Shown piece after piece: positions 6,564 through 13,327 of a stretch of DNA of 14,010 bases (positions within the stretch are counted from its first letter, which is position 1; each line of letters opens with the position of its first letter). The DNA lies in NCBI GenBank assembly GCA_016929365.1, contig JAFGIZ010000231.1, forward strand, positions 1 to 14,010. Direction: 5' to 3'. The notes below the pieces were generated by a model, which searched no databases, was not told the origin of the DNA, and worked only from the letters and a program-made list of their open reading frames with translations. A program made the translations under genes and the position numbers. The DNA comes from Lentisphaerota bacterium (GTDB taxonomy: Bacteria > Verrucomicrobiota > Kiritimatiellia > UBA8416 > JAFGIZ01).

Positions 6564-7361
6564 ATGAGATCGAGTCGGGCAGTGAGGCGGCAGGAGACGA
6601 TCCTGGGGCGGGTGCGTGCGGGGCGGGCGTGTCATGTGGGGACGCTGGCCAGGCAGCTCGGGGTGAGCGAGATGACCGTCCGGCGCGATCTGGATGCGTT
6701 GGCGGCGGAGGGCCGCATTGTCCGCACGCACGGCGGGGCGGCGCCGGCGTCGGGGGTGGTTTTTCAATTCAAATTCCTGGAGCGTGCCGCGGAGCATCGT
6801 GCGGCGAAGGAGGCGATTGCCCGGCGCGCCGCCGGGCTGGTCCCGGACGGGGCGGCCGTGGCGCTCGACTCGGGGACCACGACCCTGGCCCTGGCGCGTG
6901 CGCTGCGAGCTCGGGACGGGCTGACGGTGATCACCAGTTCGCTGCCGATCGCTTCCGAGTTGCAGTACTGTGAAGCCATGGAGGTTATCCTGCTGGGCGG
7001 GCGCCTGGGGCGCGGTTCGCCCGACCTGGGCGGGGCGCTGGCGTTGCGGGCCCTCGAGGCGCTGCACGCGGATATTGCGTTCCTGGGGGCGGACGCCGTC
7101 GCTGCGGACGGAACCTGTTACCACGCGAGTCTCGAAGTCGCCCACCTGGTCGGCGCGATCGCGGGGATAGCGGACGCGGTGTACATCGTGGCGGACAGCT
7201 CCAAGCTGAGGCGCACGGCGACGGCCCGCGCCGGGTCTTTAGCGGACTGGGCGGGACTGATCACGGATGCGGGCCTGTCTTCCCGGGTACGGCGATCGCT
7301 CAAGGCTGCCGGCGTCAATCTGATCGAGGTACAAAGCATGAAGAAAGGACATCTGCAATGA
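6564..7361 (+). CDS. DeoR/GlpR-family transcriptional regulator
   Basis: The 265-residue protein has the standard two-part build of DeoR-family repressors. The N-terminal winged helix-turn-helix is HVGTLARQLGVSEMTVRRDL at residues 24-43, followed by the wing GRIVRTHGGA (50-59). The C-terminal sugar-phosphate-sensing domain contains DSGTTTLALA (102-111), the phosphate-binding loop, then VILLGGRL (141-148) and VADSSKL (209-215). Members normally repress a neighbouring carbohydrate operon and release DNA when a phosphorylated intermediate binds. The gene heads seven same-strand genes and its stop overlaps the aminotransferase start by 4 bp (ATGA at 7358), so it is very probably the operon's own regulator. 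The inducer is unknown. The ATG at 6564 has no strong ribosome-binding site; a GTG seven codons in is an alternative but less likely. Confidence 0.92.
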   Translation: MRSSRAVRRQETILGRVRAGRACHVGTLARQLGVSEMTVRRDLDALAAEGRIVRTHGGAAPASGVVFQFKFLERAAEHRAAKEAIARRAAGLVPDGAAVALDSGTTTLALARALRARDGLTVITSSLPIASELQYCEAMEVILLGGRLGRGSPDLGGALALRALEALHADIAFLGADAVAADGTCYHASLEVAHLVGAIAGIADAVYIVADSSKLRRTATARAGSLADWAGLITDAGLSSRVRRSLKAAGVNLIEVQSMKKGHLQ

Positions 7362-8722
7362 GCGAGGCACCCCGTTGGGCCCACGTCGACCTGGAGCGCA
7401 TCCCGAACATGAAGGTTCCGCCCCCGGGCCCCGAATCGGAGCGTTGGCACCGGCGCTGTACGACCTATTTCAAGGGGTTGAGCGGCCAGGTGAAGCTTTT
7501 TCCCGTGACCTTCGAGTCGGGCTACGGATGTGTGTTGCGGGACGCGGACGGCAACGAATACATTGATTTCTCGTCGGGGATTTATGTCACGACGCTGGGG
7601 CATTGCCACCCCAAGGTCACGGAGGCGGTTCAGAAGGCGGCGGCCACGCTGCAGAACGCCCATGATTTCACGACCCCGGTCAAGACGAAGCTGGTCGAGA
7701 AGCTGGCCGAGATTCTGCCGGGCGATCTGACGGGGTTCCAGTTGTACGATTCGGGGACGACGGCGGTCGAGGCGGGGTTGCGCGTCATGCGGGCGGCGAC
7801 GCGGCGGCACGAGTTAATCTCGTGTTTTTACGACTATCACGGCAAGACGTACGGCGGCGTGTCGCTGGGGCACATCCGGTCTCCCGTTTACGGGCCCACG
7901 CGCGCGCCGGGATTTCACATGGTCCCGCGTCCCGACGTGTACCGGCCCCTGTGGACGAAGGCGGACGGGACGATCGACACGGATGCCTACATTGGGTTCT
8001 ACGAGCAATATCTCGACAAGGGGACGGCGCACCAGACGGCCGGTTTCGTGCTGGAGCCGATCCAGGGGTGGGGGGGGTCGGTGATGCCCCCGGACGATTT
8101 TTTCCCGAAGATGCGGGCGCTGTGCGACCGGCAGGGCATCCTGTTGATGACCGACGAGGTATTGACGGGCATGGCGCGGACCGGCGCGTGGCTCTGCACC
8201 GAACACTGGGGCGTCGTTCCCGACGTTGTGACCCTGGGCAAGGGTTTCGGCAACGGTTTTCCCGTGACCTGTGTGGCGGTCCGGGAGCCGTACAAGGAGT
8301 CCTTCGAGGCGATCTCGGCCTCCAGCAGCTACGGCGGCAATCCCATGGCCTGCGCGGCGGCGCTGGCCTGTATCGAGGCCATCGAGGAGGAGCATCTCCT
8401 GGAGCGGGCGCGGCATCTCGGCGAGCTGGCCCTGCAGCGCATGGAGCGGATCAAGGCCGGGCATGCCATTGTCGGCGACGTCCGGGCCCGGGGCTGCCTG
8501 ATGGGGATTGAGCTGGTGAAGGACAAGGCCACCCGGGAGCCGCTGGACGAGGCGGGCAAACGGGTTTATCAGAAGGCCTTCCGGAAAGGCTTGGCCTGGA
8601 TTCCCGCCGGCCATATTCTGCGGATGAGTCCGCCCGTGGTGATGGAAGACGAGGTCTTGCTGAAGGGGCTCGACATCATCGAGGAGGCCATCGGCGAGAC
8701 GGAGCGGGAGCTGGGGTACTGA
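7358..8722 (+). CDS. Class III (fold type I) PLP-dependent aminotransferase
   Basis: At 454 residues this is a full-length class III aminotransferase, transferring an amino group between an amine and a 2-oxoacid through pyridoxal phosphate. The phosphate-cup DSGTTAVEAGLR is at 131-142, the ring-stacking YHGKTYG at 160-166, EPIQGWGG at 233-240, and TDEV at 265-268 with D266 placed to bind the pyridine nitrogen. The Schiff-base lysine is K295 in VTLGKGFGNGFP. Relatives include 4-aminobutyrate, ornithine and 2,2-dialkylglycine-type enzymes and several amino-sugar aminotransferases; motifs alone do not fix the substrate. The ATG is preceded by AAAGGA (7344-7349) and overlaps the DeoR stop, implying translational coupling. 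In this cluster it may remove or place an amino group on a keto-sugar or keto-cyclitol, or act on an omega-amine. That role is inference. Confidence 0.92.
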   Translation: MSEAPRWAHVDLERIPNMKVPPPGPESERWHRRCTTYFKGLSGQVKLFPVTFESGYGCVLRDADGNEYIDFSSGIYVTTLGHCHPKVTEAVQKAAATLQNAHDFTTPVKTKLVEKLAEILPGDLTGFQLYDSGTTAVEAGLRVMRAATRRHELISCFYDYHGKTYGGVSLGHIRSPVYGPTRAPGFHMVPRPDVYRPLWTKADGTIDTDAYIGFYEQYLDKGTAHQTAGFVLEPIQGWGGSVMPPDDFFPKMRALCDRQGILLMTDEVLTGMARTGAWLCTEHWGVVPDVVTLGKGFGNGFPVTCVAVREPYKESFEAISASSSYGGNPMACAAALACIEAIEEEHLLERARHLGELALQRMERIKAGHAIVGDVRARGCLMGIELVKDKATREPLDEAGKRVYQKAFRKGLAWIPAGHILRMSPPVVMEDEVLLKGLDIIEEAIGETERELGY

Positions 8723-8767
8723 GGGGGGGCGGTGTTCTCCGGCGGCGATTCAGAGCGAGGATCGAAC

Positions 8768-10081
8768 ATGCTTGAAGCGGGGACAGGGGTAGCGGACATC
8801 AGTCCGCGCGGGCCGGTGCCGCTCTACGGGTATCCGCATGTGGAGCGCGTGTCCACCGGAATTCACGATCCGCTTCTGGCAACGGCCACGGTGCTGTGCC
8901 AGGGCGGGGCGACCGTGGTGCTGGTGTCGCTCGAAATTCTGATGATCGAGCCGGACGTCGCCCGCGGCCTGCGCGCGGTGGCGGCGGAGGCGGGGGGGTG
9001 TGACGAGGCGGACGTGTTGATCAGCTGTACGCACACCCACTCGGGGCCGGTGACGTCGAGCCTTCTCGCCTGGGCCGGCGACCGCACGATTCCGCGTCCC
9101 GATCCCGAGTATCTCGGGCGGATCGGGGAACGGCTTGCGGATGCCGTGCGGGAGGCCCGCGCGTCGTGTGTCCCGGCGGAACTGGCCTGGGCGCGGGCCG
9201 ACGCGACGGGGATCGGCGGCAACCGGCTCAGGGAGGGCGGCGTGACCGATCCGGATTGCGGGGTGCTGGCCCTGCGGCGGGCCGATTCCCGCGAGTGGGT
9301 CGGCGTTTCCGTAATCTACGGCATGCACCCCACGGTCCTGCACGAGGATTCGACCCTTATCTCGGCCGATTTTCCGTATTACGCGCGGCGGCAGGTGCAG
9401 GAACATGCGGGTCGCGATATTCCGGTCTCGTATCACATGGCGCCCGCCGGCAACCAGAGTACACGCCGCTTCGTGAGGGGGCAGACCTTTGCGGAAGCCG
9501 AACGCCTGGGACGCAGGCTGGGAAATGCCGTTTGTGCCGCGTTGGACAATTTGAACGACGAGGCCTGGGATCGTGCGCCGCGTCTTGGCGGTGCGCGGCG
9601 TTCGGTTTCGCTGCCGCGGAACCGGATTTGCGCGCCGGCGGAAGCGGAAGCCCTGTTGCGGACGTGCACGGCGCGTTACGAGCGGCTCAAGCGCGAGGGC
9701 GCCCCGCGCAGCGACGTGCGCACGGCGGAATGTGCCGTTTTCGGGGCGGAGGGCCGCGCGGCCCTGGCGCGTGCGGCCGCCGACGGATCCCTGGACGCGA
9801 AGCTTGCGGCGTACGCGCGGGTCGATGTCCAGGTGTTGCGCGTGGGCGGTGTGCAGGTGGCCGGCCTGCCGGGCGAGTGTTTTACGGAGTACGGCCTGGA
9901 GATCCGGCGCCGGGCGCCGGGGCGGGCCTTCGTGGTGACGCTGGTCAACGGCGAGCTGCAGGGGTATATTGTGACCCCGGAAGCGGCCGCGCAAGACGGT
10001 TATGAAGCGGCGAACGCCGTTTTTGCGCCGGAGGCCGGGCGGGTGATGGTTGATGCCGTGTTGGCGATGATGGGCGAATAA
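8768..10081 (+). CDS. Neutral/alkaline ceramidase-like zinc amidase, short cytoplasmic form
   Basis: The 437-residue protein matches the N-terminal catalytic domain of neutral/alkaline non-lysosomal ceramidases, zinc enzymes that cleave an N-acyl amide bond. The opening GVADISPRGPVPLYGY is family-typical. Candidate zinc ligands all appear to be kept: H89 in SCTHTHSGP, H187 in YGMHPTVLHEDS, E370 in LPGECFTEYG and Y400 in ELQGYIVTPEAAAQDGY. A serine in AGNQST (S231) is in the place of the nucleophile. Secreted ceramidases are usually well over 600 residues with a signal peptide and C-terminal immunoglobulin-like domain; this one has neither, so it should act in the cytoplasm on a smaller soluble N-acyl compound. 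The ATG at 8768 is preferred because GAGGA (8757-8761) precedes it by 6 bases; a GTG at 8732 is in frame. Assignment to the fold family is firm, substrate unknown. Confidence 0.82.
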   Translation: MLEAGTGVADISPRGPVPLYGYPHVERVSTGIHDPLLATATVLCQGGATVVLVSLEILMIEPDVARGLRAVAAEAGGCDEADVLISCTHTHSGPVTSSLLAWAGDRTIPRPDPEYLGRIGERLADAVREARASCVPAELAWARADATGIGGNRLREGGVTDPDCGVLALRRADSREWVGVSVIYGMHPTVLHEDSTLISADFPYYARRQVQEHAGRDIPVSYHMAPAGNQSTRRFVRGQTFAEAERLGRRLGNAVCAALDNLNDEAWDRAPRLGGARRSVSLPRNRICAPAEAEALLRTCTARYERLKREGAPRSDVRTAECAVFGAEGRAALARAAADGSLDAKLAAYARVDVQVLRVGGVQVAGLPGECFTEYGLEIRRRAPGRAFVVTLVNGELQGYIVTPEAAAQDGYEAANAVFAPEAGRVMVDAVLAMMGE

Positions 10082-10124
10082 CCGCGCGGGACCGCCGGGA
10101 CCGCAGAGAGGACGAGGCCGGGTG

Positions 10125-11264
10125 ATGAAGACCGTGAGATTCGGGGTGATCGGATGCGGGCTCATGGGACGGGAGTTCGCCAGCGCGGCGGGGCGGTGGT
10201 TTCACCTGGCCGAGATGGACGTGCGGCCGGAGATCGTGGCGGCGTGTGACGTGAATCCGGCCATGACGGCGTGGTTCGGCGCGCATTGTCCGGCCTGCGT
10301 GCAGCAGACGGCCGATTACCGCGAGGTTCTGGCCAACCCGGATGTTGACGCGGTCTATATTGCCTTGCCGCACAACATGCATGCCGAGACCTACTGCGCG
10401 GCCATCGAGGCCGGCAAGCACCTGATGGGCGAAAAACCGTTCGGCATCGACCGGGAAGCCAATTGCGCCATTATGGACTGCCTCGCGAAGCATCCGGATG
10501 TATTCGTGCGCTGCAGCTCCGAATCGGCGTTCTTCGCGGCGCCCCAGCGCATCGGGCGCATGCTGGAGGAGGGCGCCTTCGGACGGATCATCGAGGTCGG
10601 CAGCGGATTCCTGCATTGCAGCGACATGGACGCGAATAAACCGATCAACTGGAAACGCAAGCTGGAGTTCAACGGCGAATACGGCGCCATGGGCGATCTG
10701 GGCATGCACGCCTGTCACATGCCGTTCCGGGCTGGCTGGTTGCCGACGCGCGTCGCGGCGGCGTTGTGCAACATTGTTACAGAGCGGCCGGACGGCCGGG
10801 GAGGCATGGCGCCCTGCGAAACATGGGACAACGCCACGCTGCTCTGTACGGCCGCCGACGGCGGGGGACACGAATTTCCGATGACGCTCAAGACGCACCG
10901 CATTGCGCCCGGTCACAAGAACACGTGGTATCTCGACATCATGGGTACGGCCGCGTGCGCGCGATGGAGCAGCAAGCAGATCAACACGCTCAGCGTCATG
11001 GAGTACACGGGCGGCGACCAGGCGTGGCAGGTGCTGGACATGGGGCATGAGACGGCGCACAAGTCCATTACGGGCGGAATCTTCGAGATGGGGTTCTCGG
11101 ATTCGATCCTGCAGATGTGGGCCGCGTTCCTGTACGAGCTCGAGCACGGCGCTCCCGTCAGCCGCTTCGCGGGGTGTGTGACCCCGGAAGAGGCCGCCTA
11201 CAGCCACCGTGTGTTCACGGCGGCGCTGAAAAGCCAGGCCAACGGGTCGATGGAGACGGTATGA
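10125..11264 (+). CDS. Gfo/Idh/MocA-family NAD(P)-dependent oxidoreductase
   Basis: The 379-residue product has an N-terminal Rossmann fold with GVIGCGLMG (residues 7-15), followed by YIALPHNMHAETYCAAIEAGKHLMGEKP, in which EKP (103-105) carries the conserved lysine. The C-terminal domain includes AMGDLGMHACHMP (188-200), where D191 and H195 occupy the positions that usually handle substrate hydroxyl oxidation. The family oxidises sugars, inositols or their amino derivatives to keto compounds, or catalyses redox-neutral rearrangements, in the cytoplasm. Length is normal. The ATG at 10125 lies 7 bases after GAGG (10114-10117); a GTG one codon earlier is equally in frame. It starts 43 bp after the ceramidase-like gene and overlaps the amidohydrolase by 4 bp. 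It plausibly makes the keto group that the aminotransferase would use, or the reverse; this is inferred from neighbourhood only. Confidence 0.9.
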   Translation: MKTVRFGVIGCGLMGREFASAAGRWFHLAEMDVRPEIVAACDVNPAMTAWFGAHCPACVQQTADYREVLANPDVDAVYIALPHNMHAETYCAAIEAGKHLMGEKPFGIDREANCAIMDCLAKHPDVFVRCSSESAFFAAPQRIGRMLEEGAFGRIIEVGSGFLHCSDMDANKPINWKRKLEFNGEYGAMGDLGMHACHMPFRAGWLPTRVAAALCNIVTERPDGRGGMAPCETWDNATLLCTAADGGGHEFPMTLKTHRIAPGHKNTWYLDIMGTAACARWSSKQINTLSVMEYTGGDQAWQVLDMGHETAHKSITGGIFEMGFSDSILQMWAAFLYELEHGAPVSRFAGCVTPEEAAYSHRVFTAALKSQANGSMETV

Positions 11265-12298
11265 CGGCGCGGCGCCCGCGATCCACGCGCGATGCGATCC
11301 TGCGCGGGCTTGCGCGTAAGGCCCGGCTGATCGATGCCCACACGCACGTCGGCATCGACCCGGCCCAGTACGCGCGCGGCGACTATCCCTACGGTTTGTC
11401 GGGCGAGGACCTGTCGCTGCGTCTGACGGCGCAGGGTATCGACGCGGCCGTGTGTTTTCCGATGGTCTATTCGTCGTACTTCCGGTTCCGGGCGTTCTGC
11501 CATGGCCGTTTCGTACGCGATCCCGGAGGGACGTCGGCGTTTCCCTACGAAGCCGAGAACACCGGCCTCTGCCGCGAGATCTACGAAGCGTTTTCCGGAT
11601 TGGCGGGGCGGCTGCTGCCTTTTGCCTTTTTCGATCCGGCCCGCCGGCCGGCGGAGCAGGCTGCGTTCCTGCGCGACCTGGCGGTCCGCTACCCGTTGTT
11701 CGGGCTGAAGACGGCGACCAGCTATATCCAGAGCGACCCCCGCACGATGCTCAAGGGCGGGGCGTGCCTGCTGGACCTGGCGGCCGAGCTCGACGTGCCG
11801 CTGGCCATCCATACGGCGGTGCATCCCGCCGATCCCTGGGCCGACGTGTTTGCCATGCTGGAGGTCGTACGCGCCCGCCCGGACGTGCGGTTCGACCTGG
11901 CGCATACCTGCCGCTTTGACCGGCGCGCCCTCGACGCGGCGGCCGGTCTGGAGAACTGCTGGGTCGACCTGTCCGCGTTCCATATCCACTGCACCCTGGC
12001 GTGCCGGAATCATGAATCGGTGGCGGCGGAGCGGCATCGCTTTCCGGCCGACTACCGGCGGCATGCCGCCGCGATGCGGAAGATCGCCGACACGTATCCC
12101 GATACGGTCATGTGGGGCACCGATACGCCGTACCATCTCTTCAAGAGCCGCTTTCATGACGCCCGGGGCCGGGTGCGGCGGCTGGACCTCGCCTGCGGTC
12201 CCCTGACGGAGATTACCGAGTTCCGCAAACTTCCCGGGGCTTTACGCACACGCATCGGGTTCGACAATACACTGAGATGGCTCGGGGGGAGGCAATAG
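11261..12298 (+). CDS. Amidohydrolase 2-family metal-dependent hydrolase
   Basis: This 345-residue TIM-barrel enzyme shows the amidohydrolase-2 pattern: LIDAHTHVG (residues 23-31) with metal ligands H27 and H29 after the first strand, FGLKTATSYI (147-156) on a middle strand, AIHTAVHPADPWAD (182-195) with H184, FDLAHTCRFD (211-220) with H215, and VMWGTDTPYHLF (283-294) with D288 as the final active-site carboxylate. FDNTLRWL (334-341) corresponds to the family's C-terminal helix. Such proteins cleave C-N, C-O or C-C bonds, including lactone hydrolysis and decarboxylation. The closest functional guess here is hydrolysis of a lactone or amide made by the preceding oxidoreductase. The ATG overlaps the previous stop (ATGA), with GGAG at 11252-11255. 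It is not the NagA type of GlcNAc-6-phosphate deacetylase. No signal peptide is present. Confidence 0.87.
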   Translation: MTARRPRSTRDAILRGLARKARLIDAHTHVGIDPAQYARGDYPYGLSGEDLSLRLTAQGIDAAVCFPMVYSSYFRFRAFCHGRFVRDPGGTSAFPYEAENTGLCREIYEAFSGLAGRLLPFAFFDPARRPAEQAAFLRDLAVRYPLFGLKTATSYIQSDPRTMLKGGACLLDLAAELDVPLAIHTAVHPADPWADVFAMLEVVRARPDVRFDLAHTCRFDRRALDAAAGLENCWVDLSAFHIHCTLACRNHESVAAERHRFPADYRRHAAAMRKIADTYPDTVMWGTDTPYHLFKSRFHDARGRVRRLDLACGPLTEITEFRKLPGALRTRIGFDNTLRWLGGRQ

Positions 12299-12301
12299 AC
12301 C

Positions 12302-13249
12302 ATGGGCACGTTTGAGACCGCGGAGTTTACGTACGATCCGTCGCCCTGTGTCCCGTTCCGGGACAAGGCCGTGCTGGAGGCGGTGCGGGACATCGGACGC
12401 GAGGACTTCGAGAACCACCCCAACCCCAACCTGGACGTAAGGGTGGTCCGCGAATTCGACGTCTGGTTCACGTTCATGATGGATATTTTTTTCCGGATCA
12501 AGGAAGCGATGGAGGCCGGCAAGCGGCTGGTGATGATTCTGCCGCAGCCGTGGCCGCTCTACGCCAAGGTGGCGGAGATGATCAACCGTTGCCGCATCGA
12601 CTGTCGCAACCTCTACACGTTCAACATGGACGAGTACGCCGACCAGGACGGCAACATTGCACCGGAGTCCTGGCCGCACGGGTTTACGCACGCCCTCAAG
12701 AAATACTTTTACAGCCGGCTCGATCCGGGGCTGCGTCCGCCCGAGCGTCAGATGATCGGCCTGACGAACGCGAATATCAGGGACTACGGAACGATGCTGA
12801 CCGACCTGGGCGGCGCCGACATCTGTTACATGGGTCCCGGCTGGACCGGCCACGTGGCCTTTACGGAGCCGGATGCTCCCGAAGTGCCCGGCGACCTCGA
12901 GGCTTTCAAGCGGTGGGGGCCGGGGATCGTGACGCTGAGTCCGTTTACGCTGGCGCAGAATTCGCTGCACGGGTCGTTTGGGGCGGCCGGCGATATCGCC
13001 GCGGTGCCGCCCCGGGCCGCCACGATCGGCCCGGCGCAGGTGCTGGAGGCCCGGCACCGGATCAGTGTTTACTGTATCGGCATTCACGGGACGCCCACGT
13101 CGTGGCAGAAGCTGGTCACGCGGTTGAGCCTGTTCGGGCCGGTTACGCCCCGGGTACCCGACTCGATTGTGCAGCTTGCGCCGACCGAGTGCCTGGTATC
13201 GGAGCCGATCGCGGAGAAAATCGCGGTGGACTGTGAGAAGGGGTATTAG
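12302..13249 (+). CDS. Divergent glucosamine-6-phosphate deaminase/isomerase (NagB)-like protein
   Basis: The 315-residue protein belongs to the NagB-like fold family. LYTFNMDEYAD (104-114) matches the NagB segment carrying the proton-shuttling Asp (D110), and CYMGPGWTGHVAFTEPDAP (175-193) matches the segment with the ring-opening His and Glu (H184, E189). Two key sites differ. The Asp two residues before that His in NagB is T182. The N-terminal phosphate loop, normally Pro-Thr-Gly-Gly-Thr-Pro, reads LPQPWPLY (80-87). NagB converts glucosamine 6-phosphate to fructose 6-phosphate and ammonia; here the substrate must be bound differently, so an isomerase or deaminase on another amino sugar or polyol is more likely. 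At 315 residues it is about 50 longer than E. coli NagB. The ATG is 3 bp past the amidohydrolase stop, with GGAGG at 12288-12292. Fold confidence is high, exact reaction unknown. Confidence 0.8.
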   Translation: MGTFETAEFTYDPSPCVPFRDKAVLEAVRDIGREDFENHPNPNLDVRVVREFDVWFTFMMDIFFRIKEAMEAGKRLVMILPQPWPLYAKVAEMINRCRIDCRNLYTFNMDEYADQDGNIAPESWPHGFTHALKKYFYSRLDPGLRPPERQMIGLTNANIRDYGTMLTDLGGADICYMGPGWTGHVAFTEPDAPEVPGDLEAFKRWGPGIVTLSPFTLAQNSLHGSFGAAGDIAAVPPRAATIGPAQVLEARHRISVYCIGIHGTPTSWQKLVTRLSLFGPVTPRVPDSIVQLAPTECLVSEPIAEKIAVDCEKGY

Positions 13250-13287
13250 GCCTTGTCGGGCGGCAGGTAGACAACGGGCTGTCTGAT

Positions 13288-13313
13288 TTGAACGGTGAAC
13301 CGTGAACCGTGAC
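13288..13313. repeat. Short degenerate heptamer tandem repeat (GTGAACC)
   Basis: TTGAACG, GTGAACC, GTGAACC and a partial GTGAC lie head to tail at 13288-13313, in the 78-bp gap between the NagB-like and kinase genes. The overlap ACGGT-GA-ACCGT (13292-13303) is also an imperfect palindrome. Short heptamer arrays of this kind can expand and contract by slippage. It might be an expression-tuning spacer or a protein-binding site, but nothing shows function. Length is small, so chance is possible. Confidence 0.5.
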
Positions 13314-13327
13314 AGGGGTGGGGCGGG

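Noticed and set aside
8750..10165. 471-codon minus-strand open frame opposite the ceramidase-like gene
   Set aside because: Arg/Pro-rich shadow frame with no motifs; the plus strand carries the conserved zinc-site motifs. The same reasoning applies to the minus-strand frame at 9945-11207.
11117..11260. Extension of the amidohydrolase frame upstream to 11117
   Set aside because: It would overlap the oxidoreductase by about 148 bp; the ATG at 11261 has a Shine-Dalgarno and a 4-bp coupled overlap.
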